Counted from the stretch's first letter, positions 1 through 12,174 are shown. The stretch: 64,000 bases of DNA from Streptomyces griseus subsp. griseus (GCF_003610995.1 NZ_CP032543.1:620001-684000), one strand, 5' to 3'. A program made the numbers and translations. Notes: generated from the letters alone by a model not told the origin.

Positions 1-470
1 GGTCGGTTGTCGGTGGCCGACGGCTGACCGGCTGCCCTTCCTGTGGGAGTGGCTGATCAGGATGTGCGGCCGACGCTTCACCATGGGTACCGTTCCCGAG
101 CTGTCGAAGGGCCGGACGAACGCTGTTCCGGGTCACTGCCCGTGAGGCCACTCCGTGCGTAATATCCGTAATTTCACCTTAGTACGTGCAGAGCGAGAGG
201 GCTCATGTGTTTTGGTCCCGCCAGGCGCAGGCGCGGAGCAAAACGGCTCGACATGCTGGGAGCGTTCGGAAGCCTCCGCGTACACGTAGCCAGAAGTAGC
301 GGAATATCCGAGGCAGAGCGTCGCTACAGGTCGGTAGCCCCGCTCAGGACGTTTCGGTCCAGGTGTGTGAGAGCCCGGGCGGGGCGCGGCCCTCCGTGGA
401 GGTCTTCTCCGTTGGAGAACGACAGCGAACCGGCAAACGGCGCAAGCCGCAGCACCGGGAGGAGTTCCTC
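1..470 (+). promoter_or_regulatory. Upstream region of the chaperone operon
   Basis: No convincing gene is seen here. The stretch precedes dnaK and must carry its promoter unless transcription enters from outside the window. The AT-richer patch around 158-185 is the best candidate for a promoter element. I looked for the HspR operator (HAIR, CTTGAGT-N7-ACTCAAG) and the CIRCE element and found neither, so control by HspR or HrcA is not supported. A ribosome site GGGAGGAG lies at 457-464 just before the dnaK ATG. Confidence 0.4.
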
Positions 471-2369
<1,899 letters not shown>

Positions 2370-2376
2370 GGCCGCC

Positions 2377-2982
2377 ATGACCCGCCTTCCCGAAGAACCT
2401 GACCGGGCAGCGTCGGTCGGACCGGCTCCGAAGGACGCCGTAAGCCCTCCTGGCGAGGAGCCGCATCACCCCGGCCCGGCTCTCCGGCCGCAAGCGACGG
2501 CGGACGAAGCGCGAGCCGACGCGGTCGGCCCCGCATCCGCGGCGGACGAGCACGCAGCCGCGGTGCGGGAGCTGGAGGACCGGTGGCGGCGCGCCCTCGC
2601 CGATCTCGACAACCTGCGCAAGCGTCATGCGAGGGAGTTGGAGCGGGAGCGGATGGTCGAGCGTTCGCGTACGGCCGCCGCCTTCCTGCCCGTCCTGGAC
2701 AACCTCGAACTCGCCCTCTCCCACGCCGACGCCGACTCAGGTGCGGTCGTGGAGGGCGTCCGGGCAGTCCGCGACCAAGCGGTGGGCGTCCTAGAACAGC
2801 TCGGCTACCCGCGGCACGCGGAGACCGGAGTGGCCTTCGACCCGGCCCACCACGAGGTGGTCAGTGTGGTCGATGACCCCGACATCGAGCCGGGCACCGT
2901 CGTGCAGGTGCTGCGCCCGGGCTACGGCGACGGCGATCGGCAGCTCAGGCCCGCCTCCGTGACCGTCGCGAAGCGGGAGTGA
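2377..2982 (+). CDS. grpE: Nucleotide exchange factor GrpE
   Basis: Releases ADP from DnaK. 201 residues: a low-complexity, Pro/Ala-rich first 55 residues, then a coiled-coil (RWRRALADLDNLRKRHAREL) and the C-terminal beta domain with FLPVLDNLELAL and the GrpE signature region HHEVVSVVDDPDIEPGTV. The ATG at 2377 is 7 nt after the dnaK stop, and the frame upstream of it is only a shadow of dnaK. Its position between dnaK and a DnaJ homologue confirms the call. Confidence 0.92.
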   Translation: MTRLPEEPDRAASVGPAPKDAVSPPGEEPHHPGPALRPQATADEARADAVGPASAADEHAAAVRELEDRWRRALADLDNLRKRHARELERERMVERSRTAAAFLPVLDNLELALSHADADSGAVVEGVRAVRDQAVGVLEQLGYPRHAETGVAFDPAHHEVVSVVDDPDIEPGTVVQVLRPGYGDGDRQLRPASVTVAKRE

Positions 2983-2988
2983 CCGGCC

Positions 2989-3948
2989 ATGGCACGGGAC
3001 TTCTACGAAGTGCTGGGAGTGTCGCGGACCGCGAGCCAGGACGAAATCCAGCAGGCCTACCGCAAGCTCGCCCGCCGACACCATCCCGACGTCAACAAGG
3101 ACCCGTCGGCCGAGGAACGCTTCAAGGACCTCAACGAGGCGTACAGCGTTCTGTCCGATCCGAAGACCCGGGCACGCTACGACCGCTTCGGCGAGGACTT
3201 CCGCAAGATCCCCGAAGACTACGACGAACGGGTCGCGGCCGGCGCGGGCGGCGGATTCCGTACCCGGCGGACCACAGGCGCAGGCGGCCCCCGCGCCCGG
3301 TACACCACCGGCTTCGGCGAGGACTTCTCGGCCGAGGATGTGAACATCGAGGACCTGCTGGGCTCCCTCTTCGGTGCAGGTGCAGGTGCCGACTCCGCGG
3401 GCGTCCCGGGCGCCGACCAGGAGGCCGAACTGCTACTCACCGTCGAAGAGGCGTACAAGGGTGGCCGCCGTACCGTCGCACTCGCCGGGCCCTCCGGTGA
3501 GCCGCGGCGCTACGAGGTCGACGTCCCGCCGGGCGTCACCGACGGGCAGCGCATCCGGCTGGCGGGGGAAGGCGGGCGGGGCAGTGGTGCCGCACCCGCG
3601 GGCGACCTGCACCTTCGGGTGCGCATCCGGTCCCATCCCCAGTTCCGGCTGGACGGCCGCGATGTGCATGTGCACGTCCCGGTCTCCCCGTGGGAGGCGG
3701 CCCTGGGCGCGACCGTGCCGGTGCCCACCCCCGGCGGTGGTACGGCCAAGGTCACCGTGCCCGCCGGCTCGTCCAGCGGCCGTCGGCTGCGATTGCGCGG
3801 CGAGGGCATGCCGAACCCACGTGGTGCGAGCGGCGACCTGTACGCCGAACTCCGCGTCATGGTGCCGCCCACTCTGGGTGACCGGGAGCGTGAACTGTTC
3901 GAGGAGCTGGCCGCGACCTCCTCGTTCGACCCCAGGAGGACGCGATGA
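2989..3948 (+). CDS. cbpA: DnaJ-class co-chaperone lacking the zinc finger (CbpA type)
   Basis: Stimulates the ATPase of DnaK and delivers substrates. 319 residues: an N-terminal J domain with the HPD motif (RRHHPDVNKD, around residue 34), a Gly/Arg-rich linker (residues 80-145), and the two-part C-terminal substrate-binding domain. The four CxxCxGxG repeats of classical DnaJ are absent, so this is a type II (CbpA-like) protein. It starts 6 nt after grpE and overlaps the next gene by ATGA (3945-3948), implying coupled translation. The next gene encodes a CbpM-like modulator, the usual partner of CbpA. Confidence 0.92.
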   Translation: MARDFYEVLGVSRTASQDEIQQAYRKLARRHHPDVNKDPSAEERFKDLNEAYSVLSDPKTRARYDRFGEDFRKIPEDYDERVAAGAGGGFRTRRTTGAGGPRARYTTGFGEDFSAEDVNIEDLLGSLFGAGAGADSAGVPGADQEAELLLTVEEAYKGGRRTVALAGPSGEPRRYEVDVPPGVTDGQRIRLAGEGGRGSGAAPAGDLHLRVRIRSHPQFRLDGRDVHVHVPVSPWEAALGATVPVPTPGGGTAKVTVPAGSSSGRRLRLRGEGMPNPRGASGDLYAELRVMVPPTLGDRERELFEELAATSSFDPRRTR

Positions 3949-4355
3949 CCGACCGACCCACGGGAGCGGCGGGCACCGCCCGGTCCGGTCCCGGCGACCG
4001 CCCGGATCAGCCCGTCGCCCACGCCGCCACGGCTCCGACGACTGTCCGCTATGCGCTCGTTCCCGTCCCATGCCTTTCGCTGGAGGCCGTCGCCCGCCGA
4101 TCGCGTCTCCATCCGGATCTGGTCCGCCGGTTCGTCGCCCTCGGGCTTGTCGACGCCGAACGCGATGCGGTCGGCCGCCTGGTTTTCGACCGCGACGCCC
4201 CGGCGGTACTTGCCCGCGTCCAGCGGCTGCGCTCCGGACTCTGCCTCAATTACGCATCCATCGGACTGGTGCTCGACCTGCTCGACCGCATCAGCCTGCT
4301 CGAAACCGCCCTGCGCGGCCGCGGCACGAGGAGTGATACACCCCCATGGACATGA
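3945..4355 (+). CDS. cbpM: MerR-like chaperone modulator (CbpM/HspR-like)
   Basis: 136 residues. A disordered N-terminus of about 40 residues precedes a helix-turn-helix of MerR/HTH_17 type ([25 protein letters not shown] cut short here: conserved start [14 protein letters not shown]) and a C-terminal helix pair ending in [19 protein letters not shown]. That C-terminal pattern is typical of CbpM, which binds and inhibits the J domain of CbpA; HspR is the related DNA-binding repressor. It overlaps cbpA by 4 nt and clpB by 10 nt. Whether it binds protein, DNA or both cannot be decided from sequence. No HAIR site was found upstream of dnaK, which favours CbpM over HspR. Confidence 0.75.
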   Translation: MTDRPTGAAGTARSGPGDRPDQPVAHAATAPTTVRYALVPVPCLSLEAVARRSRLHPDLVRRFVALGLVDAERDAVGRLVFDRDAPAVLARVQRLRSGLCLNYASIGLVLDLLDRISLLETALRGRGTRSDTPPWT

Positions 4356-6985
4356 ACCGTCTCACACAGAAATCCCAGGAAGCCCTCCAGGAGGCCCAGT
4401 CCGCGGCCGGCCGCATGGGGCATACCGAAGTGGACGGAGAACACCTGCTGCTCGCACTCGTCGATCAGGAGGACGGTCTGATCCCACGCCTGCTGGAGCA
4501 GGCCGGAAGCGATCCGGCGGAACTGCGCGCGGCCGTGCGCGAGGAACTGTCCCGCCGCCCGAAGGTCACCGGCTCCGGTGCGGCACCCGGCCAGGTCTTC
4601 GTCACTCAGCGCCTTGCCGGCCTGCTGGACGCCGCCGAACGGGAGGCCAAACGACTCAAGGACGAGTACGTGTCCGTGGAGCACCTCCTGCTCGCCCTGG
4701 CCGAAGAGGGGGCATCAACAGCCGCTGGACGTCTGCTCAACCAGGCAGGGATCACCAGGGACTCGTTCCTGGGCGCACTCACCCAGGTCCGCGGCAATCA
4801 GCGGGTCACCTCCGCCAACCCCGAAGTGGCCTACGAGGCGCTGGAGAAGTACGGCCGCGATCTCGTCGCCGAGGCCAAGGAGGGCAGGCTCGACCCGGTC
4901 ATCGGCCGGGACGCCGAGATCCGCCGCGTCACCCAGATCCTGAGCCGGAAGTCCAAGAACAACCCGGTCCTCATCGGAGACCCCGGTGTCGGCAAGACCG
5001 CCATCATCGAGGGCCTCGCCCAGCGCATCGTCCGCGGCGACGTCCCCGAGGGACTCCGCGACAAGATCGTGTTCGCCCTCGACATGGGATCCCTGGTCGC
5101 CGGCGCCAAGTACCGGGGCGAGTTCGAGGAACGCCTCAAGGCCGTGCTCAGCGAGGTCAAGGCCGCACAGGGCGGCATCCTGCTCTTCGTCGACGAACTG
5201 CACACCGTCGTCGGTGCGGGCGCCGCCGAAGGGGCCATGGACGCTGGGAACATGCTCAAGCCGATGCTCGCCCGCGGCGAACTGCACATGATCGGCGCCA
5301 CCACCCTCGACGAGTACCGCAAACACATCGAGAAGGACGCTGCGCTGGAGCGACGGTTCCAGCAAGTCCTGGTCAGCGAGCCAAGTGTCGAGGACAGCAT
5401 CTCCATCCTGCGCGGACTGCGTGAGCGCCTGGAGGTCTTCCACGGCGTCAAGATCCAGGACAACGCACTCGTGTCCGCCGCCACCCTCAGCCACCGCTAC
5501 ATCACTGATCGATTCCTGCCCGACAAGGCCATCGACCTCGTCGACGAGGCCTGTGCCCGGTTGCGTACCGAGATCGACTCCATGCCCGCCGAACTCGACG
5601 AGATCACCCGCCGCGTCACCCGCCTGGAGATCGAGGAAGCCGCTCTCTCCAAGGAATCGGACCCCGCGAGCCACGCCCGCCTGGAGGAGCTGCGCAAGGA
5701 ACTGGCCGACCTGCGCGGTGAGGCCGACGCCAAGCACGCCCAGTGGGAGGCCGAACGGCAGGCGATCCGGCGGGTGCAGGAACTGCGCCAGGAACTGGAG
5801 CAGGTCCGCCACGACGCGGAGGAGGCCGAACGCACCTACGACCTCAACCGGGCCGCCGAACTGCGGTACGGCCGCCTCCAGGACCTGGAGCGCCGACTCG
5901 CGGCGGAGGAGGAGCAACTGGCCACCCGGCAGGGACAGAACCGTCTGCTGCGCGAGGTGGTCACCGAAGAGGAGATCGCGGAGATCGTCGCCGCCTGGAC
6001 CGGTATCCCGGTCGCCCGCCTGCAGGAAGGCGAGCGCGACAAGCTGCTGCGCCTCGACGAGATCCTCCGCGAGCGTGTCGTCGGCCAGGACGAGGCCGTC
6101 AGGCTCGTCGCCGACGCCATCATCCGCGCCCGCTCCGGCATCCGTGACCCTCGCCGGCCCATCGGTTCCTTCATCTTCCTCGGCCCCACCGGCGTCGGAA
6201 AGACCGAACTGACCAAGACTCTCGCCCGGGCGCTGTTCGACTCCGAGGACAACATGGTCCGCCTCGACATGAGCGAGTACCAGGAACGGCACACCGTCAG
6301 CAGGCTCATGGGCGCACCACCCGGATACGTCGGCTACGAGGAAGGCGGCCAGCTCACCGAGGCCGTACGCCGCAAGCCGTACTCGGTCGTCCTGTTCGAC
6401 GAGATCGAGAAGGCTCACAGCGACGTCTTCAACACTCTGCTGCAGATCCTCGATGACGGCCGCATCACCGATGCCCAGGGCCGCACCGTCGACTTCCGCA
6501 ACACCGTGATCATCATGACGTCCAACATCGGCTCCGAGCACCTTCTCGACGGTGCCACCGCCGAGGGTGAGATCAAGCCCGACGCCCGCGCGCTGGTGAT
6601 GGGCGAGCTGCGCGGGCACTTCCGCCCGGAGTTCCTCAACCGCGTCGACGACATCGTGCTGTTCAAGCCGCTGGGCGAGCGGCAGATCGAAAGGATCGTG
6701 GAGCTTCAGTTCGACGAACTGCGGCAGCGGCTGGCGGAACGCCGCATCGACGTAGAACTCACCGATGCGGCGCGAGAGGTGATTTCCCACCAGGGCTACG
6801 ACCCGGTGTACGGGGCCAGGCCGCTGCGGCGGTACATCTCCCACGAGGTGGAGACGCTGGTCGGACGTGCCCTTCTGCGTGGTGACGTCCAGGACGGCGC
6901 GACCGTTCGTGTCGACGCCGCGCACGGAGAGCTGGTGGTCACCTACGACCCGCCGGAAGAGGCCCGGGAAGCGAGGGCAGCGTGA
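4346..6985 (+). CDS. clpB: ATP-dependent disaggregase ClpB
   Basis: Hsp100 disaggregase that works with DnaK to dissolve protein aggregates. 879 residues, normal length. Order: Clp N-domain (about 1-150), AAA1 with Walker [14 protein letters not shown] and Walker [11 protein letters not shown], the coiled-coil middle domain (about 400-540) that distinguishes ClpB from ClpC, AAA2 with [13 protein letters not shown] and [11 protein letters not shown], and the C-terminal D2-small domain. No LGF loop or ClpP-docking tripeptide was noticed, as expected. ATG 4346 is chosen because a GAGGAG site lies 12 nt upstream; it overlaps the cbpM stop. Confidence 0.95.
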   Translation: MDMNRLTQKSQEALQEAQSAAGRMGHTEVDGEHLLLALVDQEDGLIPRLLEQAGSDPAELRAAVREELSRRPKVTGSGAAPGQVFVTQRLAGLLDAAEREAKRLKDEYVSVEHLLLALAEEGASTAAGRLLNQAGITRDSFLGALTQVRGNQRVTSANPEVAYEALEKYGRDLVAEAKEGRLDPVIGRDAEIRRVTQILSRKSKNNPVLIGDPGVGKTAIIEGLAQRIVRGDVPEGLRDKIVFALDMGSLVAGAKYRGEFEERLKAVLSEVKAAQGGILLFVDELHTVVGAGAAEGAMDAGNMLKPMLARGELHMIGATTLDEYRKHIEKDAALERRFQQVLVSEPSVEDSISILRGLRERLEVFHGVKIQDNALVSAATLSHRYITDRFLPDKAIDLVDEACARLRTEIDSMPAELDEITRRVTRLEIEEAALSKESDPASHARLEELRKELADLRGEADAKHAQWEAERQAIRRVQELRQELEQVRHDAEEAERTYDLNRAAELRYGRLQDLERRLAAEEEQLATRQGQNRLLREVVTEEEIAEIVAAWTGIPVARLQEGERDKLLRLDEILRERVVGQDEAVRLVADAIIRARSGIRDPRRPIGSFIFLGPTGVGKTELTKTLARALFDSEDNMVRLDMSEYQERHTVSRLMGAPPGYVGYEEGGQLTEAVRRKPYSVVLFDEIEKAHSDVFNTLLQILDDGRITDAQGRTVDFRNTVIIMTSNIGSEHLLDGATAEGEIKPDARALVMGELRGHFRPEFLNRVDDIVLFKPLGERQIERIVELQFDELRQRLAERRIDVELTDAAREVISHQGYDPVYGARPLRRYISHEVETLVGRALLRGDVQDGATVRVDAAHGELVVTYDPPEEAREARAA

Positions 6986-7440
6986 ACACCACACGGACAA
7001 CGACGGTGACCTGCCCGCACTGCGGGCGCGACAACCGCATTCCTGTTGCCGCCGAGGGACGCCCCAGATGCGGCCACTGCAAGCAGCCGCTGCCCTGGGT
7101 CGTCGACGCAGGGGACGACGACTTCACCGAAGTCGCCGACAAGGCCGTCCAACCTGTCGTCGTGGACCTCTGGGCCACCTGGTGCGGCCCCTGCCGCATG
7201 GTCAGCCCCGCCCTCGAACAGGTCGCCCGCGACCTCGCCGGACGGATCAAGCTCGTCAAGGTCGACATCGACAAGAACCCACAAGTCAGCAAGCGGTTCG
7301 AGGTCCAGGCAGTGCCCACGCTGCTCGTCCAGGACCACGGCGAGACGGTCGCCCGACAGGCCGGAGCGGCACCGGCCCACGTCCTGCGGCAGTGGGTCGA
7401 ACAAGCCCTGGAAGGCCGGCAGGCCACTGCGGGGCAGTGA
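6982..7440 (+). CDS. trxA: Thioredoxin with N-terminal zinc ribbon (TrxC/Trx2 type)
   Basis: Reduces protein disulfides. 152 residues: an N-terminal zinc ribbon (CPHCGRDN and CGHC, four cysteines within the first 33 residues) and a thioredoxin fold with the active site [10 protein letters not shown] and the cis-proline segment VQAVPTLLV. The ribbon is the mark of the Trx2/TrxC subgroup, which tends to be stress-induced. It starts with GTG overlapping the clpB TGA (GTGA), so it is part of the chaperone operon. Confidence 0.92.
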   Translation: MNTTRTTTVTCPHCGRDNRIPVAAEGRPRCGHCKQPLPWVVDAGDDDFTEVADKAVQPVVVDLWATWCGPCRMVSPALEQVARDLAGRIKLVKVDIDKNPQVSKRFEVQAVPTLLVQDHGETVARQAGAAPAHVLRQWVEQALEGRQATAGQ

Positions 7441-7512
7441 GTCACCATGGCCCGGCCACCACAAGGGCTTCCCGAAACCACGCGATAGCGCACCACTTGG
7501 GAGGAGAACGTC

Positions 7513-7776
7513 ATGGCCACGATTCCGGATCCGCACCTGGCAATGGTGCGGCCCGTCACGCCGCGCACCCCGCAGGGCTGCGAGGAGTGCCTCAGGGAGC
7601 ACTCCCCGTGGGTGCACCTGCGCCTCTGCCTCACCTGCGGGCACGTCGGCTGCTGCGATTCCTCACCCCTCAAACACGCCCGACGGCACGCGGGCAGTGC
7701 CGGGCACCCCATCGTCCAGTCCTTCCAACCGGGAGAGGACTGGCGCTGGTGCTACGTTCACGAGGCTCTGGTCTGA
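7513..7776 (+). CDS. UBP-type zinc finger domain protein
   Basis: 87 residues made almost wholly of one UBP (ZnF-UBP) finger: GCEECLREH, LRLCLTCGHVGCCDSS and HARRHAGSAGHPI supply the Cys/His ligands. Stand-alone UBP fingers are common in actinobacteria, often beside thioredoxin-reductase-like flavoproteins as here; their target is unknown because bacteria lack ubiquitin. It has an AGGAG site at 7501-7505, and its TGA overlaps the next start (ATGA-type junction at 7774-7778), so the two are probably co-translated. Confidence 0.85.
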   Translation: MATIPDPHLAMVRPVTPRTPQGCEECLREHSPWVHLRLCLTCGHVGCCDSSPLKHARRHAGSAGHPIVQSFQPGEDWRWCYVHEALV

Positions 7777-9536
7777 TGAGCACGGCGCAGCACGGGAATG
7801 GTGCGGTCCGTGAGACACCGGACCGGTACGGAGCGTTCCCCCGCTTGACACCGGAACAGCTTCAGAACCTGACCCCGCACGGCGAGCGCCGCAGGACCAC
7901 GGAAGGCGAGGTGCTGTACCGGGAGGGAGAGCCGTTCCGGGAGTTCCTCGCGATCCTCAGCGGCACGGTCGAGATCCTTCAGGACCACGGCGATCGGGAG
8001 GAGCGCACGATGGCGCTGCACGGACCCGGCAGGTTCCTGGGTGAGCTGGGAATGCTGGAGGGGCAGGCCGCCTTCGACACCGCGGTGGTCCGTGAGGCCG
8101 GCGAGATCCTCGCCGTGCCGGTGGAACGCCAGCGCACCTTGATCGGCCGCGACCCCGTACTCGGTGACCTGATCCTCCGGGCTTGCCTGGGCCGCCGGTA
8201 TCTCCTCATCGGCCTCGGCGCAGGTTTCCGCATCCTGGGATCGTGCTACTCGCGGGACACGCGGCGGTTGCGGGAGTTCGCTGCCCGCAACAGGCTCCCC
8301 CACCGCTGGCTGGATCTGGAGAGGGACAAGGAAGCTGAGGCGCTGCTGCGTCGATTCTCCGTCCGCCCCGACGAAACTCCGGTCGTCCTCTGGAAGGGCG
8401 ATCGAGTGCTGCGCAATCCGAGCAACGCCGAACTCGCCAGGCTCATCGGGCTGCCCGCCCCCACGGCGAAGGACGCCCAGTGCGACGTGGTGGTGGTCGG
8501 CGCGGGCCCCGCGGGACTCGCCGCAGCCGTGTACGGCGCCTCCGACGGCCTCACCACGATCTCCGTCGACGCCGTGGCCACCGGAGGCCAGGCAGGCACC
8601 TCGTCCCGCATCGAGAACTACCTCGGCTTCCCGTCGGGCATCTCCGGAGGCGAGCTCATCGAACGCGCGGTGCTCCAGGCCCACAAATTCGGTGCCCGCC
8701 TCATGGTGCCGGCCCAGGTCAACAGGCTCACATCGCAGGACGACGCGTACGTGGTCACCTTCACAGACGGGTCCCACGTCCGGGCGGGCGCCGTGGTGCT
8801 CGCCTCGGGTGTCCGGTACCGCAGGCTCGAGGTGCCCGGCATCGAGCGGCTGGAGGGCATCAGCGTCTACTACGCGGCGACCGTGCACGAGGCGAGTCTC
8901 TGCGAGGCGGACCCGGTCGCGGTGGTCGGCGGGGGCAACTCCGCCGGCCAGGCGGCGCTGTTCCTGGCGCAACACGCGTCCGGAGTCCACCTCCTCGTCC
9001 GGGGCGGCGACCTCAACGCGGACATGTCCCGTTACCTGGTGGACCAGGTCGAACGTCATCCGAAGATCGAGGTGCTCCTCCACACCGAAGTCCGGGGCGT
9101 CTCCGGGAAGGACAAACTGGAGTCGCTGAGCGTCGAGGACAACACACGCGGTGAGCGCCGCCCGCTGCGGGCCGCCGCGCTGTTCGTGTTCATCGGGGCC
9201 CGCCCGCGCACGGAGTGGCTGAGGGGAGCCCTGGCCCTGGACGAGAAGGGCTTCGTCCTGACGGGGGCTGACGCCCGGGCTGCTGCCGACGCGACCCGGT
9301 GGGACGCACTCGGCCGTGCTCCCTTGCTGCTGGAGACCAGCCTTCCCGGGGTCTTCGCGGCCGGCGACGTGAGGAGCGGCTCGGTCAAACGAGTTGCCTC
9401 GGCCACCGGTGAAGGCGCCATGGCCATTCGCCTCGTGCACGAGCACCGCGAGAATGCCGGCAACCTCGTCCGCGACCGCACCACAGGCCCTGAGAGACCT
9501 CAACCGGAGGCGGACCGGTCCCCACCTCGGCGCTGA
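7776..9536 (+). CDS. Cyclic-nucleotide-binding-domain / thioredoxin-reductase-like FAD oxidoreductase
   Basis: 586 residues with three parts. Residues about 25-140 form a cNMP-binding domain (GEVLYREGEPFREFLAILSG, GPGRFLGELGML). Residues about 150-225 form a thioredoxin-like fold without CxxC. The rest is a two-dinucleotide-domain flavoprotein with the FAD motif VVVGAGPAGLAAAVYG, GGQAGTSSRIENYLGFP, the NADPH motif VAVVGGGNSAGQAA and the C-terminal FAD motif GVFAAGDVRSGS. In true thioredoxin reductase a CxxC follows the first motif; here the equivalent stretch reads YYAATVHEASLC, so no redox-active pair is present. It may pass electrons by another route or act as an NADPH sensor. The longer upstream frame is a shadow of trxA. 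Confidence 0.88.
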   Translation: MSTAQHGNGAVRETPDRYGAFPRLTPEQLQNLTPHGERRRTTEGEVLYREGEPFREFLAILSGTVEILQDHGDREERTMALHGPGRFLGELGMLEGQAAFDTAVVREAGEILAVPVERQRTLIGRDPVLGDLILRACLGRRYLLIGLGAGFRILGSCYSRDTRRLREFAARNRLPHRWLDLERDKEAEALLRRFSVRPDETPVVLWKGDRVLRNPSNAELARLIGLPAPTAKDAQCDVVVVGAGPAGLAAAVYGASDGLTTISVDAVATGGQAGTSSRIENYLGFPSGISGGELIERAVLQAHKFGARLMVPAQVNRLTSQDDAYVVTFTDGSHVRAGAVVLASGVRYRRLEVPGIERLEGISVYYAATVHEASLCEADPVAVVGGGNSAGQAALFLAQHASGVHLLVRGGDLNADMSRYLVDQVERHPKIEVLLHTEVRGVSGKDKLESLSVEDNTRGERRPLRAAALFVFIGARPRTEWLRGALALDEKGFVLTGADARAAADATRWDALGRAPLLLETSLPGVFAAGDVRSGSVKRVASATGEGAMAIRLVHEHRENAGNLVRDRTTGPERPQPEADRSPPRR

Positions 9537-9625
9537 TCCTTGGATCCTCAGAGTCGGAAAGGAAACCGCCCGCCGGCTCCCGTCGCGCGGTTCCCTGCAC
9601 GATCAGGTACTCAGGAAGGGTGGAC

Positions 9626-12088
9626 ATGGACGAGGTAGACCCCTTCGTGCGGGTCCGGGGTGCCAGCGAGAACAACCTGCGGAACATCGATGTCGATCTT
9701 CCGCGGGACGCGATGGTCGCCTTCACGGGCGTCTCCGGGTCCGGCAAGTCCTCGCTCGCGTTCGGCACGCTCTACGCCGAGGCGCAGCGGCGCTACTTCG
9801 AGTCCGTGGCACCGTACGTCCGGAGGCTGTTGCAGCAGGTCGGTGCACCGCACGTGCAGGAGATCACCGGACTGCCACCGGCGGTGGCCCTGCAGCAGCG
9901 ACGCGGGGCGCCCAGTTCGCGCTCGACGGTCGGCACCATCACCACACTGTCCAATCTGCTGCGCATGCTGTACTCCCGCGCCGGCACCTATCCGCCCGGG
10001 GCCGCACGGCTGGACGCCGAGTCGTTCTCACCGAACACCGCGGCCGGGGCCTGCCCGGAGTGCCACGGACTGGGCGTTGTCCACGATGTCGCCGAGGACC
10101 TCCTTGTCCCGGACCACTCGCTGAGTATCCGAGAGGGGGCGATCGCCGCCTGGCCGGGCGCCTGGCAGGGGGCCAACCTGCGCAGCATCGTCAATGGCCT
10201 GGGGATCGACATCGACCGACCGTGGCGCAGGCTCAAGAAGAAGGACCGGGACTGGCTGCTGTACACGGACGAACAGCCCTCCGTCTACATCGAGCCGGAG
10301 GAGGACCGCGTCGACTACGGCTACCAGGGCAAGTTCTGGAGCGCCCGTAAGCACATCATGCACGTCCTTGCCGACTCCAAGAGCGAGAAGATGCGCGAAC
10401 GGGCGCTCCGGTTCGTCAGGAGCGTGCCATGCCCCGAGTGCCACGGCAGCGGACTACGTCCCGAGGCGCTCGCCGTGACCTTCGCCGGACGGTCCATCGC
10501 CGAAGTCAACGCGATGCCGCTCACCGAGGTCGCGGCGCTGCTGCGGCCCGTCGCACGGCGGTCCGAGGCCGACGCCACCACTTCCACCGCCCGGTCCGGG
10601 GAAACGACCGAGGTCGCGGTCCGGATCTGCGGCGATCTGGTCGCGCGGGTCGCCGTACTGCTCGACCTGGGCCTGGGATATCTCAGCCTCGGGCGCCGCT
10701 CGACGACCCTGTCGCCCGGCGAGGCGCAACGCCTACGGATCGCCACACAACTGCGCTCGGGGCTGTTCGGCGTCGTCTACGTCCTCGACGAACCCTCCGC
10801 GGGCCTGCACCCGGCTGACGCGGAACCGCTGCTGGACGTGCTGGAGCGCCTCAAGGCGGCGGGCAACTCACTGTTCGTCGTGGAGCACGACATGGACGTC
10901 GTACGGCGGGCGGACTGGGTGGTCGACATCGGACCCGGCGCCGGTGAGGGCGGCGGGCGCGTGCTGTACAGCGGCCCCGTCGCCGGTCTTGAGCAGGTGG
11001 AGGAGTCGGCCACGAGCCGGTATCTGTTCGGGCGCGCCGAGCCACTCGAACACCGGCCGCGCACACCGCACGGCTGGCTGCACCTGAGCGGCGTGTCCCG
11101 CCACAATCTGCGTGACGTGTCCGTGGAGGTACCGCTGTGCGTACTGACGGCGGTGACGGGTGTGTCCGGTTCCGGAAAGTCGACGCTGGTCACGCAGGTG
11201 CTCGCCGAGGTCGTACGAAGCCACCTCGGACTCGGGCCCGAGGATCTTGACGAGGCACGACTGGAGGTAGACGTGCAGGACGCGTCTGGGGTCGAGTCGT
11301 TCGACCGGCTGGTCCGGGTCGACCAACGGCCCATCGGGCGTACTCCGCGGTCCAACCTTGCCACGTACACGGGGATGTTCGACGCGGTGCGCAAGCTGTA
11401 CGCGGCGACGGACGAGGCCAGGGCGCGCGGCTACACGGCCGGCCGGTTCTCTTTCAACGTGCCCGAAGGGCGGTGCGAGACCTGTCAGGGCGAAGGATTC
11501 GTCGCGGTGGAACTGCTGTTCCTGCCTGGTACCTACGCACCGTGCCCGACTTGCCAGGGCGCCCGGTACAACGCCGAAACGCTGGAAGTCACCTACCGCG
11601 GCAAGAACATCGCGGAAGTGCTGGGGCTGTCCGTCGACGCCGCCGCCGAGTTCCTTTCCGCCGTCCCGGCCGCCGCCCGCAGTCTGGAGACGTTGCGCGA
11701 GGTGGGACTGGGGTACCTGCGGCTGGGACAGCCCGCCACGGAGCTCAGCGGCGGTGAGGCGCAGCGCATCAAACTGGCCACCGAACTGCAGCGGGCCCGT
11801 CGTGGCCACACGCTCTACCTGCTCGACGAACCGACGGCGGGCCTGCACCCCTCTGACGTCGCACTGCTGCTGCGCCAGCTGCACCGCCTCGTCGACGCGG
11901 GCAACACGGTCGTCCTCGTCGAGCACGACCTGGACACGATCACCACCGCCGACTGGGTCATCGACCTCGGGCCGGGCGGCGGCGACGCGGGCGGACGGGT
12001 GGTCGCGGCGGGCCCGCCGGTCAAGGTCGCGAAAGCCCGTCGTAGCGCCACCGCACGCTATCTCGCGGCCCGGCTCGCAAGCTCCTGA
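9626..12088 (+). CDS. uvrA2: UvrA-like ABC ATPase (UvrA2 type)
   Basis: 820 residues, clearly shorter than housekeeping UvrA (about 950). Two ABC cassettes with Walker A GVSGSGKSSLAFG and GVSGSGKSTLVTQ, signatures LSPGEAQRLR and LSGGEAQRIK, and three zinc-binding CxxC modules (CPECHGLG, CPECHGSG, CETCQGEG with CPTCQGA). Short UvrA2 proteins lack most of the UvrB-binding region and are linked to DNA damage tolerance or resistance to DNA-intercalating drugs. ATG 9626 is preferred to GTG 9620 because AGGAAGGG (9613-9620) sits 5 nt before it and would be overlapped by the GTG. It lies 89 nt after the flavoprotein gene. Confidence 0.9.
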   Translation: MDEVDPFVRVRGASENNLRNIDVDLPRDAMVAFTGVSGSGKSSLAFGTLYAEAQRRYFESVAPYVRRLLQQVGAPHVQEITGLPPAVALQQRRGAPSSRSTVGTITTLSNLLRMLYSRAGTYPPGAARLDAESFSPNTAAGACPECHGLGVVHDVAEDLLVPDHSLSIREGAIAAWPGAWQGANLRSIVNGLGIDIDRPWRRLKKKDRDWLLYTDEQPSVYIEPEEDRVDYGYQGKFWSARKHIMHVLADSKSEKMRERALRFVRSVPCPECHGSGLRPEALAVTFAGRSIAEVNAMPLTEVAALLRPVARRSEADATTSTARSGETTEVAVRICGDLVARVAVLLDLGLGYLSLGRRSTTLSPGEAQRLRIATQLRSGLFGVVYVLDEPSAGLHPADAEPLLDVLERLKAAGNSLFVVEHDMDVVRRADWVVDIGPGAGEGGGRVLYSGPVAGLEQVEESATSRYLFGRAEPLEHRPRTPHGWLHLSGVSRHNLRDVSVEVPLCVLTAVTGVSGSGKSTLVTQVLAEVVRSHLGLGPEDLDEARLEVDVQDASGVESFDRLVRVDQRPIGRTPRSNLATYTGMFDAVRKLYAATDEARARGYTAGRFSFNVPEGRCETCQGEGFVAVELLFLPGTYAPCPTCQGARYNAETLEVTYRGKNIAEVLGLSVDAAAEFLSAVPAAARSLETLREVGLGYLRLGQPATELSGGEAQRIKLATELQRARRGHTLYLLDEPTAGLHPSDVALLLRQLHRLVDAGNTVVLVEHDLDTITTADWVIDLGPGGGDAGGRVVAAGPPVKVAKARRSATARYLAARLASS

Positions 12089-12133
12089 CGATGGTCCGAG
12101 AGGGCTGATCACCCGTCACGGAGAGCAGGCCCC

Positions 12134-12174
12134 GTACGGGCAGAACGACGGGAATCCGGCCGCTCCGCCCGTAC
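12134..12174 (+). terminator. Possible hairpin terminator after uvrA2
   Basis: An inverted repeat GTACGGGC (12134-12141) / GCCCGTAC (12167-12174) with a 25-nt loop, lying 45 nt after the uvrA2 stop and upstream of the next ribosome site. It lacks a T-run, which is common in Streptomyces. It could equally be an operator. Confidence 0.3.

Noticed and set aside
1-470. HAIR or CIRCE heat-shock operator upstream of dnaK
   Set aside because: Neither CTTGAGT-N7-ACTCAAG nor the CIRCE arms are present.
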